DNA of 64,000 nucleotides from Micromonospora marina (lineage in GTDB: Bacteria > Actinomycetota > Actinomycetes > Mycobacteriales > Micromonosporaceae): assembly GCF_900091565.1 (NCBI RefSeq), contig NZ_FMCV01000016.1:62001-126000 (forward strand). Reading direction: 5' to 3'. This document shows, one piece after another, positions 17,986 through 25,652 of this stretch. The translations under genes were made by a program, and so were the position numbers. Within the stretch, counting starts at the first letter, position 1, and each line of letters opens with the position of its first letter. The notes under the pieces were generated by a model. It searched no databases and had not been told where the DNA came from. It saw nothing but the letters and a program-made list of their open reading frames with translations.

Positions 17986-18288
17986 CGAGCCACACCGGAT
18001 CCGTGGGCGGGAAGCCGCCCGGAGCCGCCGCCCGGCCGGACGGACGCCCGGACACTCAGCGTGACCGGGCGACACCCCTGTCGCGGGGCGGCACCCCTGT
18101 GGAGGGCCGTTCCCCGCATCGACACCCCCGATTCATCACCTGATCAGTTGATCCGCGCATCGGTTGCGCGGATGATGTCGGGCGTCGGTCGGCCCGGGTC
18201 CGGCCCGTTCCCGCGGACCGACGCCGCGATCAGCCGAGGGGTCCGCCCTTCCCGGCGGCAAACCGCACGTGAAGGAGGACCATCCCGG
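17986..18288. other. Intergenic region with repeats upstream of second exporter
   Basis: The 303-base gap contains two near-identical decamers, ACACCCCTGT at 18072-18081 and GCACCCCTGT at 18091-18100, and a hairpin at 18151-18173. AAGGAGG at 18272-18278 serves the exporter gene. No small gene is evident. Confidence 0.5.
18151..18173. promoter_or_regulatory. Inverted repeat upstream of ABC exporter (operator or leader hairpin)
   Basis: ATCCGCGCA and TGCGCGGAT form a perfect 9-bp stem around a TCGGT loop, 115 bases before the exporter start. A TGATCA hexamer sits just upstream. It could be a regulator-binding site or an mRNA leader structure. Confidence 0.45.
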
Positions 18289-19230
18289 ATGCCGGTCATC
18301 GAGGTCGATCATCTGCAGAAGCGGTACGGCGAGAAGGTCGCGGTCGACGACGTCTCCTTCACTGTCGAGCAGGGCGAGGTCTTCGGCGTCCTCGGCCCGA
18401 ACGGAGCCGGCAAGACGACCACTGTCGAGTGCGTGCAGGGGTTGCGCCGCCCCGACGGCGGCAGCGTCCGGGTGTTCGGGCTGGACCCGGTGCGCGACCG
18501 CACCGAGGTGCGCCAGCGCGTCGGCGCCCAGCTCCAGGAGAGCCAGTTGCCGGACAAGGTGCGGGTGCGGGAGGCGCTGGACCTGTACCGGTCCTTCTAC
18601 CGCAACCGGGCCGACATCGACGAGCTGCTGACCGACCTCGGCCTGGCCGAGCAGCGCAACACGTACTTCCAGAAGCTCTCCGGCGGGCAGAAGCAGCGAC
18701 TGTCGGTGGCCCTGGCACTGGTGGGCAGGCCGGAGGTCGCGATCCTCGACGAGCTGACCACGGGCCTCGACCCGCAGGGCCGCCGGGACACCTGGGATCT
18801 CGTCGAGCGGATTCGCGACCGCGGCGTCACCGTCGTGCTGGTCACCCACTTCATGGAAGAGGCGCAACGACTCTGTGACCGGATCGCGATCATCGACCAG
18901 GGGCGGATGGTGGCCATCGACAGCCCCGCTGGCCTGCTCGCCCGGGTCGGCAGCGAGCACCGGGTGCACTTCCGCCCGGCAGAGCCGGTCGAGGACGCCC
19001 TCCTGCTCGCCGCGCCCGACGTGACCGGGGTCAGCCGCTACGGGGCGGAGGTGACGGTGACCGGCACGAAGGACGTGCTCCAGTCGGTCCTGGCAGTGCT
19101 CAACGGGCGCGGGACGACCTACACGGACCTGCGGGTCGAGCAGCCCACCCTCGACGACGCCTTCGTCGCCCTGACCGGCCGCGGCGGCCGGGCCGCCGCG
19201 CAGTCCCCGACCGACGGGAGGTCGTCGTGA
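18289..19230 (+). CDS. ABC exporter ATP-binding subunit (second DrrA-like)
   Basis: Cytoplasmic ATPase of an ABC-2 exporter, 313 residues. Walker A GPNGAGKTT lies near residue 36, the signature LSGGQKQRLS near 137 and Walker B VAILDELTTGLDP near 155, with Leu in place of the usual Pro after LDE. The ATG at 18289 is preceded by a strong AAGGAGG with a 10-base gap. It forms an operon with the permease that overlaps its stop. It is distinct in sequence from the exporter at 3537-5425, so the polyketide region may encode two export routes. The substrate is unknown. Confidence 0.92.
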   Translation: MPVIEVDHLQKRYGEKVAVDDVSFTVEQGEVFGVLGPNGAGKTTTVECVQGLRRPDGGSVRVFGLDPVRDRTEVRQRVGAQLQESQLPDKVRVREALDLYRSFYRNRADIDELLTDLGLAEQRNTYFQKLSGGQKQRLSVALALVGRPEVAILDELTTGLDPQGRRDTWDLVERIRDRGVTVVLVTHFMEEAQRLCDRIAIIDQGRMVAIDSPAGLLARVGSEHRVHFRPAEPVEDALLLAAPDVTGVSRYGAEVTVTGTKDVLQSVLAVLNGRGTTYTDLRVEQPTLDDAFVALTGRGGRAAAQSPTDGRSS

Positions 19231-19964
19231 GCGCCCTGTCCAAGCTGATCGCCGTCGAGACGAAGCTGTTCCTCCGGGAACCCGTGTCGTTGTTCTTCGT
19301 CTTCGCCCTGCCGATCGGCCTGATGCTCGTCTTCGGCCTGCCGCAGCGTGCCGGTACCGCCGCCGACACCGGCCAGCACGCCGAGCAGACGTTCCTGCCG
19401 TCGCTCGCGCTGGCTCTCACCATCGGCATGCTCGCGCTCTTCACCCTGCCGATGGCACTGGGCATCTACCGGGAGCGCCGGATCCTGCGTCGTCTGGCGA
19501 CCACCCCGGTGCGGCCCGCGCTGCTGCTGGTCGCCCAGGTCGTGGTCAACCTCGTGATGGGCGTGCTCGGCGCGGTGGTCACCTCGATCGCCGTGCGGTT
19601 CCTGCTGGACCAGCCGGCACCGGCCAACCTGCCCGGGTTCGTGCTGGCCTTCCTCCTCGGGGTCGCGTGCCTGTTCGCCGTCGGCCTGCTGATCGCGGCG
19701 CTGGCGCCGTCGGCCAGGGCGGCTCAGTCGATCGGCCCCGCGCTGTTCTTTCCGCTGCTCTTCCTGGCCGGCGCCTGGCTGCCCCGCGACCGGATGCCGA
19801 GTGCCCTGGCGGCCGTGGCCGACTACTCGCCGCTCGGCGCGACTGTCGACACCATCGGCGCGGCGTGGGCGGGGGCCGACCCCGAGCTGCCGCAGCTGAT
19901 CGCCCTGGCCGTCACGGCCGCCGTCGCCGCCCTGGGGGCGACGCGGTTCTTCCGCTGGGAGTAA
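19227..19964 (+). CDS. ABC-2 exporter permease (second)
   Basis: Membrane subunit of about 245 residues with six predicted hydrophobic segments, translationally coupled to the ATPase (GTGA overlap at 19227-19230). The cytoplasmic stretch YRERRILRRLATTPVRP resembles the coupling motif of DrrB-like permeases. A long extracellular loop with Gln/Thr-rich sequence lies between helices 1 and 2. It probably exports a small lipophilic molecule. Confidence 0.9.
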   Translation: MSALSKLIAVETKLFLREPVSLFFVFALPIGLMLVFGLPQRAGTAADTGQHAEQTFLPSLALALTIGMLALFTLPMALGIYRERRILRRLATTPVRPALLLVAQVVVNLVMGVLGAVVTSIAVRFLLDQPAPANLPGFVLAFLLGVACLFAVGLLIAALAPSARAAQSIGPALFFPLLFLAGAWLPRDRMPSALAAVADYSPLGATVDTIGAAWAGADPELPQLIALAVTAAVAALGATRFFRWE

Positions 19965-20216
19965 GCCCGCCTCCCGACCGGGTGGTCCGGGCATCGTCGC
20001 TGCCCAGGACCGATTCTAGGGGTGCGCTAAGGGTGCTCACGAAATGTGATCTGCACTACTTTCGGCGCTGAACGGGTGGCCGCTCACCGGACAAGGACGT
20101 TCGACCGCGGAGCGTCCGTCCACCCGGCAACGGGTGTCGTTGGGCCTGTGTGGACACAGCCGCCGTCGCCCCTGCGGCGGCTCGTGACGTGTGCGGAATG
20201 CGACGGAGGTCGTGCC

Positions 20217-20459
20217 ATGAAGGACGTTTCGCAAGCTGATCCGGTCGCCCGGGACGCCGCTGGCGTCATCGATGTCGTCCTGGAGGGTGGCCCGGTCGGT
20301 CTGCCGGCCGATCTGCGCAGCCGTCGGGTGCCCAGGGCAGAGAAGAAGATCAAGATTCTGTACTACGGCGGGTACGAGCACTTCGAGCGGGGCGCCGCCG
20401 TCACGACGGTCGAGCCGGTGGTCTTCCGCTGGACCGGCCGGACCCGGATCGCCGAGTAG
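20217..20459 (+). CDS. Small DUF5988-like protein
   Basis: Eighty-residue protein starting at ATG 20217, with GGAGGT six bases upstream. The C-terminal half (KIKILYYGGYEHFER, ending VFRWTGRTRIAE) matches what I recall of the actinobacterial DUF5988 family, small proteins of unknown function often found beside natural-product genes. There is no signal peptide or membrane segment. It lies 20 bases upstream of the VOC-protein gene in the same direction, so the two are probably co-transcribed. Confidence 0.75.
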   Translation: MKDVSQADPVARDAAGVIDVVLEGGPVGLPADLRSRRVPRAEKKIKILYYGGYEHFERGAAVTTVEPVVFRWTGRTRIAE

Positions 20460-20479
20460 CGAAGGGACGCAGCAGTCTC

Positions 20480-20860
20480 ATGCGGGCACACGACCAGCGG
20501 ACGGCACCGCACCTGACGGTCAGCGACACGAGCGAGGCGATCGCCTTCTACACGGACGTCTTCGACGCCGTGGCCATCCAACGGGAGTGCCTGCTCGACG
20601 GGCATGTCGTGCACGCCGAACTGGCCGTCGGCGGTCATCGCCTGATCGTGAGCGAGTGGTGGGAGGCGGGCGACCTGTCGGTGGCCGCGAACCGTGACGA
20701 GGTGCTGACCATCGAGCGGACGGACCCCGAGTCGGTGCTGCGGCGGGCGGTGGCCGCGGGCGCCCACGTCGAGCCGCCGGCCGGCCCGTCGCACCAGGTC
20801 ACGTTGCGCGACCCGGCCGGCCTCTGCTGGAGCGTCGTCGGCCCGCAGCGGACGGGGTAG
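20480..20860 (+). CDS. VOC/glyoxalase-fold protein
   Basis: Single-domain protein of 126 residues with the vicinal-oxygen-chelate layout: HLTVSDTSEAIAFYTDVF at the N-terminus and VTLRDPAGLCWSVVGP at the C-terminus. Such proteins can be metal-dependent isomerases or dioxygenases, or binding proteins for drugs such as bleomycin. The substrate cannot be assigned. The first metal-ligand position (His in PHLTV) is present, but the others are unclear. It is probably in an operon with the DUF5988-like gene. Confidence 0.8.
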   Translation: MRAHDQRTAPHLTVSDTSEAIAFYTDVFDAVAIQRECLLDGHVVHAELAVGGHRLIVSEWWEAGDLSVAANRDEVLTIERTDPESVLRRAVAAGAHVEPPAGPSHQVTLRDPAGLCWSVVGPQRTG

Positions 20861-20929
20861 GGCGAGTCCCGGCGGACCCGGGACAGCTCGCGGGCGCCCG
20901 CGCGTACGGTGCGGGTTCCCGCCCGTCCG

Positions 20930-21230
20930 GCGTTTCCCCAGCGCCTCCGCCACCAGCGTACGGAGCCGTCCGGCATCCGGAACCCAACCGGCGGCCGGCA
21001 CCAGGTAGGCGTGCACCAGGCTGGCGTGCACGACGTCCCTGAGCGCGATCACCAGGAACTGCCGGTTGCGATTGCCGAGGTGCCGTCGCCGGTGGCCCAG
21101 GCCGTTGCCCGGCCCCGCCCGAACCCCGGGAGCGGCACCCGAGCCGCGCCGAGGTCGAGAAGGGCGGTCAGCCGAACGATGCCGACGGCCCGCGCGGTGG
21201 CCGCGGCATCGGTGCGTGGGGGACAGGACC
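20930..21230 (-). pseudogene. Possible frameshifted remnant of a small membrane-type protein
   Basis: Two minus-strand frames give protein-like sequence with normal third-position GC, joined by an apparent frameshift near 21060. The upstream part reads TARAVGIVRLTALLDLGAAR. The downstream part reads FLVIALRDVVHASLVHAYL and then PDAGRLRTLVAEALGKRR. The pattern loosely resembles small actinobacterial membrane proteins beginning ARAVGxxRL. There is no start or stop context I can defend. It may be a decayed gene or chance in GC-rich DNA. Confidence 0.3.
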
Positions 21231-21332
21231 GCAGTGTATCGAATCACCGTGACGCCTTCTGTGGTCGCCGAGGTTGAGCCGCTCGAGTACCACACGCCTG
21301 ATGATGAAACATAAACCTCCGCGCTTCCGTTA

Positions 21333-21351
21333 GTGTATCGATGTACCACAC
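21333..21351. promoter_or_regulatory. Palindrome-like operator upstream of the FAH operon
   Basis: GTGTATCGATGTACCACAC has GTGT/ACAC ends around ATCGAT and lies 26 bases before the small coupled ORF. The ATCGAT core recurs in the substrate-binding-protein promoter (27681-27686). A similar TACCACACG stretch occurs just upstream near 21288. It is a candidate site for the LacI or IclR regulator. Confidence 0.4.
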
Positions 21352-21376
21352 GCACCCCTCAAGTTCAGGAGCTGCC

Positions 21377-21478
21377 ATGAACCCACGAAGTACCAGTCTG
21401 AGAGGCCCCCGGCTCAGCGAGCAGGTTGTCGCCGGCGCCGCAGGTGGCGTAGCGCAGGCGCTGGGGCTTCACGCATGA
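21377..21478 (+). CDS. 33-residue small ORF coupled to the FAH-family gene
   Basis: Starts at ATG 21377 with AGGAG five bases upstream and encodes MNPRSTSLRGPRLSE and then an Ala/Gly-rich tail ending LGLHA. Its TGA overlaps the ATG of the hydrolase gene (ATGA at 21475-21478), the usual sign of translational coupling. There is no signal peptide or known domain. It may be a leader peptide that sets translation of the hydrolase, or a true small protein. Function unknown. Confidence 0.55.
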   Translation: MNPRSTSLRGPRLSEQVVAGAAGGVAQALGLHA

Positions 21479-22332
21479 GGCTGATGCGTGTCGGTCCGAG
21501 AGGTGGTGAACGGCCGGTCCTGCTCGCCGAGGACGGCCGTCACCTTGATCTGGCCGGGCTGACCGGGGACATCGATGGCGCGTTCCTGGCCGGTGACGGC
21601 ATCCAGCGGGCACGGGCCGCGCTGGACGCCGGCGGGCTACCGGAGATCGACGTCTCCGGCATGCGGGTCGGTGCGCCGATCGCCCGGCCGGGCACGGTGG
21701 CGTGCATCGGGCTGAACTACGCCCGGCACGCCGCCGAGTCCGGTGTGGAGCCACCCGCCGAGCCGGTCGTCTTCCTCAAGGCGACAAATACCGTGGTCGG
21801 CCCGTACGACGACATCGTGCTTCCGAGGAGGGCGACGAGGACGGACTGGGAGGTCGAACTCGCGGTCGTCATCGGTCGCAGCGCCCACTACCTCGATTCA
21901 CCCGCCGACGCCGCTGACGTCATCGCCGGGTACACCGTCTCCAACGACCTGTCGGAGCGGGAGTTCCAGATGAGTGACAGCGGCGGGCAGTGGGCCAAGG
22001 GCAAGAGCTGTGAGTCGTTCAACCCGTTGGGGCCGTGGCTGGTTACCGCGGACGAGGTGGACGACCCGCAGAACCTCGCGCTGAGCAGCCGGGTCAACGG
22101 CGAGCAACGGCAGGCGTCCAGCACCTCGGACATGGTTTTCGACGTGTATTACCTGGTCTGGTACCTGAGTCAGTACCTGGCGCTGGAGCCGGGCGACGTG
22201 GTGAACACCGGTACACCCGAGGGCGTTGCGATGTCCGGCAGATTCCCCTACCTGACCGAGGGGGACGTGATGAGTGCGCGGATCGAAGGGCTGGGCGAGC
22301 AGCGGCAGACCTGCCGCGCCGCGCGGCCCTGA
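21475..22332 (+). CDS. Fumarylacetoacetate hydrolase (FAH)-family protein
   Basis: FAH-fold enzyme of 285 residues. The C-terminal catalytic domain starts near residue 70 (VACIGLNYARHAAESG). Metal-binding acidic residues are visible in WEVELAVVIG and in NDLSEREFQ, and GKSCESFNPLGPW and NTGTPEGVAM are classic family motifs. Members hydrolyse, hydrate or decarboxylate 2-keto and diketo acids, for example 2,4-diketo-3-deoxy sugar acids. Given the alginate genes next door, it may act on a keto-deoxy sugar acid, but the standard DEH-KDG-KDPG route does not need it. It is convergent with the PL6 gene across a strong terminator. Confidence 0.88.
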   Translation: MRLMRVGPRGGERPVLLAEDGRHLDLAGLTGDIDGAFLAGDGIQRARAALDAGGLPEIDVSGMRVGAPIARPGTVACIGLNYARHAAESGVEPPAEPVVFLKATNTVVGPYDDIVLPRRATRTDWEVELAVVIGRSAHYLDSPADAADVIAGYTVSNDLSEREFQMSDSGGQWAKGKSCESFNPLGPWLVTADEVDDPQNLALSSRVNGEQRQASSTSDMVFDVYYLVWYLSQYLALEPGDVVNTGTPEGVAMSGRFPYLTEGDVMSARIEGLGEQRQTCRAARP

Positions 22333-22347
22333 CCGGACCACGACGGT

Positions 22348-22383
22348 GACCGGCCGCCACACCCGCGGGTGTGGCGGCCGGTC
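22348..22383. terminator. Strong bidirectional hairpin terminator
   Basis: GACCGGCCGCCACACC and GGTGTGGCGGCCGGTC make a perfect 16-bp stem around a CGCG loop between the convergent FAH-family and PL6 genes. Confidence 0.85.
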
Positions 22384-22396
22384 TTCCGCAGGTCGG

Positions 22397-24370
22397 TCAG
22401 GGGGCGCCGACGCCGACGTCGGCCGGCAGCAACGGCTTGTTCGTCACCGGAGCGGTCGACCGCTCGTCGGCACCGACGTCGGCGCTGCCGCTTCGGGGCT
22501 GCCGGTCCATGTCCTCGGTGACGAAGGCGTAGCCGCCGACGGCCGCGTCGACAGCCGGGCTTCCCGCGCCGATCCGGGTCACCTCGCCCTGCGCCACCAG
22601 CAGCGGGTTGGCGATGGTGGCGCTGCCGGGCACGCCGACGACGGCAGCACCCGTCGGCCACGCGATGTTGCCGGTGTAGGTCATGTTGTTCGGTGTCTTG
22701 AGTTCGTTGATGAGCTTGCCCGTGGAGCCGACCACGATGTTGTCGGCCACCACGCTGTCCACCGGGGCGAGACTGTAGTTCGCCCCGATCTCGATGTTCG
22801 AGACGTTGTTGACGAAGGTGTTGTTGACAGCCATCGCCCGGTACACCCGCCAGTGCGAGGAGAGCGCACCGGACGTGTCCACGTCACCGCCGTCGAGCTG
22901 GAGCGCCGCGTCGTACCCGGTCCCGGTCAGGCCCTCGAAGTAGTTGTTGTAGATCTTGTGGTCCTGTCCGTAGACCCGGACCCCGCCGGTGCCGGCCTTG
23001 CCGCCGCCCAGGAAGAAGTTCCCGTACACCTGGCTGCGGTTGCCGTGGCGCAGCGACAGCGTCCCCTGCGACGTACGGAAGGTGTTGTACCGCACCGTGT
23101 TGTCGTTGCTCTTCACGGAGACGATCTCCGGGTCGCCGTCGCAGTTCTCGAACAGGTTGTGCTCGATGGTGGTGAACCCGTTCGACTGGGAGATCGCGCT
23201 CCAGCCGACCCGGATCGCCTCCATCTCGTTCGTGGCCCGCGGCCCGATGTTGCGGAAGTGGTTGTGGTCGATGAGGTCGTACTGGGACTGCTGGCTGGAC
23301 GATCCGTCGATGGTGATGAAGTTGCCGAGCTGGTGCTTCTCCTCGAACAGGTTGTGGTCGATCCGGTTGTGATGGCTGCCGGCCCCCTGGATGATGATCC
23401 ACTTCAGCGAACTCGACTCGGTCAGTCGGAAGTGGCTGCGGGTCAGCCGGATGTGGTGTGAGCTGGTGACCTTGAGCGTGTTGGCGTTCGTCCACTTCAG
23501 CCCGGAGAACGTCACGTACGACGAGTTGAGCACCTCGAGCTGGCCGCCCGTGATGACGGCCCGGCCCTGATTGGCTGCCGTGATCGTGATGGGTGCGGCA
23601 GCGGTGCCGTTCCTCGCGTTGAGTTTGCCGATCGAGTAGTTGCCGTCGGCGAGCACGATCGTGTGTCCTGCGGCGGCGTTCGCCATCGCGGTGGTGAGCT
23701 GCGCGGTCGAGGAGACGTTCACGACGGTGCCGCCGGGAGGCGGCGTGGTGGGGCTCGGGGCCGGAGACGTGGTGGGGCTCGGGGCCGGGGACGTGGTGGG
23801 GGTCGTCGTCGGGCTCGTGGTGGGGCTGGCGCCCGCTGCGCGAACGGCGGTCTCCGTGATCGAGGTCCAACCGTTGGCGCTGTTGCCGTACCCCAGAATT
23901 CTCAGGTACCGGGCGGCGACGGCTGTGGTGTCGTAGGTCTCCGGTTGCAGCGTCGATCCCGAGCTCTTCCGGGTGGGCACCACTGTCGTCCAGGTCGAGC
24001 CGTTGGTCGAGGTCTGGACCGAGAAAGTCGTCTGGCGCTGGTCGCCCCGGTACCAGGCGATGTTCACGGCGCCGACGGTGACTGTCGAGCACAGGTCGTA
24101 GCGGATCCAGGAGGCGGTGCCCTCGGCGGACCACCGGGTGCCGAGGTCGCCGTCGATGGTGTTCGCCGGCACGTTACCGTCGTGGCTGCTGGCGCTGGCT
24201 GCGCAGATGGGCAACGGACCGGCAACCGCCGCCTGCAGGCCGGACCGGGGGATGTCGGCCGATGAAACACGGTGGCTGGTGGCGGCGAGAGCGGGCAGCG
24301 CCACGAGGGCGCTACCGGTGAGCGTCGCGATCAGGACGGTGCCGCGCATGCTGACTCTTGTACTGCTCAT
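22397..24370 (-). CDS. Secreted alginate lyase, CBM32 + PL6 (chondroitinase B-like)
   Basis: Extracellular polysaccharide lyase of 657 residues that cleaves uronate polymers by beta-elimination. A Sec signal peptide (about 1-30, ending ALAA) is followed by an F5/8 C (CBM32) domain at about 55-180, a Pro/Ser/Thr linker and a right-handed beta-helix PL6 domain from about 216. The PL6 catalytic pair is visible: Lys near 419 in EIVSVKSN and Arg near 440 in LSLRHGN. The spacing is 21 residues, the same as I recall for the K250/R271 pair of chondroitinase B. ATG 24370 is preferred over upstream codons because GGAG lies six bases before it. It lies downstream of the PL7 gene, separated by a hairpin. 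Alginate is the likely substrate given the locus. Confidence 0.92.
   Translation of the reverse strand: MSSTRVSMRGTVLIATLTGSALVALPALAATSHRVSSADIPRSGLQAAVAGPLPICAASASSHDGNVPANTIDGDLGTRWSAEGTASWIRYDLCSTVTVGAVNIAWYRGDQRQTTFSVQTSTNGSTWTTVVPTRKSSGSTLQPETYDTTAVAARYLRILGYGNSANGWTSITETAVRAAGASPTTSPTTTPTTSPAPSPTTSPAPSPTTPPPGGTVVNVSSTAQLTTAMANAAAGHTIVLADGNYSIGKLNARNGTAAAPITITAANQGRAVITGGQLEVLNSSYVTFSGLKWTNANTLKVTSSHHIRLTRSHFRLTESSSLKWIIIQGAGSHHNRIDHNLFEEKHQLGNFITIDGSSSQQSQYDLIDHNHFRNIGPRATNEMEAIRVGWSAISQSNGFTTIEHNLFENCDGDPEIVSVKSNDNTVRYNTFRTSQGTLSLRHGNRSQVYGNFFLGGGKAGTGGVRVYGQDHKIYNNYFEGLTGTGYDAALQLDGGDVDTSGALSSHWRVYRAMAVNNTFVNNVSNIEIGANYSLAPVDSVVADNIVVGSTGKLINELKTPNNMTYTGNIAWPTGAAVVGVPGSATIANPLLVAQGEVTRIGAGSPAVDAAVGGYAFVTEDMDRQPRSGSADVGADERSTAPVTNKPLLPADVGVGAP
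23745..23792. repeat. 24-bp tandem repeats in the PL6 linker
   Basis: Two adjacent near-identical 24-base units (GTGGTGGGGCTCGGGGCC plus GGAGAC or GGGGAC), followed by a partial third, encode the repeated Pro-Ser-Thr linker of the PL6 lyase. Linker length may vary between strains by slippage. Confidence 0.75.
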
Positions 24371-24398
24371 GTGGCTCTCCAAGCGGGGGAAGCGGAGA

Positions 24399-24429
24399 CT
24401 CCGCCCGGGGGTCGGACCCCCGGGCGGAG
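24399..24429. terminator. Perfect hairpin between PL7 and PL6 genes
   Basis: Arms CTCCGCCCGGGGGTC and GACCCCCGGGCGGAG are perfect over 15 bases with one central base, so the real loop is about five bases. It begins six bases after the PL7 stop. It could terminate most PL7 transcripts or stabilise the upstream message while allowing limited read-through to PL6. Confidence 0.75.
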
Positions 24430-24435
24430 AATGCC

Positions 24436-25593
24436 TCAGGAGTGGGTGACGGTGAGGCCGTAGATCTTGACCTCGCCGTAGTTGGAGCTGGAGCAGGGCG
24501 ACGAGTTCGAGCAGTTGGCCTGGGTGTAGCCGCCGGCCTTGAAGTAGCCGCCGGAGAAGCTCTTCGTGATGGTGGTCTGCAGGACGCCGTTGTAGTACGC
24601 CTTGATCTGGCCGCCACTGACCACGAACTTGGCCTCGAAGCGGGTGCCGAGCTGGTAGTTGCTGGTCACCAGCTTGTAGTGCGTGTCGTTGTCGTTGGTG
24701 ATGTAGAGGCTGGTGCCCTCGAGCCGGAACACGGTGACGTCATCGTCGGCGTCGTGGATCTGGGCCCCGACCACGTGCGGCTTGGTGGAGGGCAGCGCGG
24801 TGAACATCTCGTCCACGATCAGCGTGTGGGTGCCGGAGGTCGACGACCAGCTCGCGTTGCTCGTGCCGTTGTTGGCCATCTCCCGCAGCTCGGAACGGGG
24901 GTAGCTCGACCCGCTGGTGGTGACGCCGTTGACCGGGGCGCGGAACTGGACCGCCTTGCACGAGTCCGTGGTCACGAAGTAGGGGGACACCTGGTAGCTG
25001 TCCAGGGCCGGCTGCTTGATCTCGGTCGGGCTGCCGGACGAGCCGGTCGGCAGCGTGACCTTCCAGTTGGTCAGGTTGAGCACGTCGGCCGGCACGGCGC
25101 AGGTCGGGCTGCTACCGCCGTCGGCTCCGTAGACCTTGACTTCGGTGATGCTGTTCCACGTGTTGACGGTGTTGCCGTAGCCGAGCACCCGTACGTAGCG
25201 CGCGGATCGGTCGGTGAAGTCGTACGTCTCGAGCTGAAGGGTGCTGCCGCTGCTCTGGCGCTGGCTGACGGCAGTGGTCCACGTGCTGGCGTTGGTCGAC
25301 GTCTGCACGGCGAAGCTACTCGCGCGCTGGTTGCCCTGGTACCAGGCGATCGCCACCGAACCCACCTGGACGCTCGACCCGAGGTCGAAACGGATCCAGG
25401 ACCCGTCACCCTGGGCGGACCACCGGGTGCCGAGGTTGTTGTCGATGGTGTTCGCCGGCACGTTTCCGTCGTTCGAGCTGGCGGTCACCGCCGTGACCGG
25501 CAGTGCCGTGGCGGCTTGGGCCGGGGTGGCGAGCAGGCCGGCGCTGACACCGGCGAGTAGGACGGGTAGGGCGAGGATTCCGATTCGTCGCAT
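24436..25593 (-). CDS. Secreted alginate lyase, CBM32 + PL7
   Basis: Extracellular alginate lyase of 385 residues. A signal peptide (1-28, ending PAQAA) is followed by a CBM32/discoidin domain at about 33-157 and a PL7 jelly-roll domain from about 165. All three PL7 signature regions are present: YPRSELRE (231-238), QIH (278-280) and YFKAGGYTQ (350-358). Ile in QIH is usually associated with guluronate-rich substrates, so poly-G or mixed alginate is likely. The CBM32 is closely related to that of the adjacent PL6 enzyme. GAAGGA precedes the ATG. The promoter at 25653-25681 carries two palindromes downstream, indicating regulated expression. Confidence 0.94.
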   Translation of the reverse strand: MRRIGILALPVLLAGVSAGLLATPAQAATALPVTAVTASSNDGNVPANTIDNNLGTRWSAQGDGSWIRFDLGSSVQVGSVAIAWYQGNQRASSFAVQTSTNASTWTTAVSQRQSSGSTLQLETYDFTDRSARYVRVLGYGNTVNTWNSITEVKVYGADGGSSPTCAVPADVLNLTNWKVTLPTGSSGSPTEIKQPALDSYQVSPYFVTTDSCKAVQFRAPVNGVTTSGSSYPRSELREMANNGTSNASWSSTSGTHTLIVDEMFTALPSTKPHVVGAQIHDADDDVTVFRLEGTSLYITNDNDTHYKLVTSNYQLGTRFEAKFVVSGGQIKAYYNGVLQTTITKSFSGGYFKAGGYTQANCSNSSPCSSSNYGEVKIYGLTVTHS

Positions 25594-25613
25594 TACTTGA
25601 TCCTTCTGGTGGT

Positions 25614-25631
25614 AGTTCGCATATGTGAACT
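25614..25631. promoter_or_regulatory. Palindromic operator in the PL7 leader
   Basis: AGTTCGCATATGTGAACT is an 18-bp palindrome with one mismatched base pair, 20 bases before the PL7 start codon. Its location in the 5' leader fits repressor binding by the adjacent IclR or LacI protein. Confidence 0.6.
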
Positions 25632-25633
25632 AT

Positions 25634-25649
25634 GCGGCACTAGTGCCGC
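25634..25649. promoter_or_regulatory. Perfect 16-bp palindrome at the PL7 transcription start
   Basis: GCGGCACTAGTGCCGC is its own reverse complement and sits where transcription from the promoter at 25653-25681 would begin. It is two bases away from the palindrome at 25614-25631. It could act as an operator, or as a 5'-end hairpin in the RNA. Confidence 0.6.
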
Positions 25650-25652
25650 GTG

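Larger units (their letters stand above)
20861..21376. other. Intergenic region with possible gene remnant and promoter of the FAH operon
   Basis: The region holds a possible frame-broken coding remnant on the minus strand (see 20930-21230). Near its right end is an AT-richer promoter zone (21290-21350) with a palindrome-like element. No intact gene is supported. Confidence 0.5.

Noticed and set aside
20363..21355. Single long minus-strand gene across the VOC gene and intergenic region
   Set aside because: Most of it is antisense to the VOC gene; only a short part looks protein-like and needs a frameshift, so it is listed as a possible remnant.
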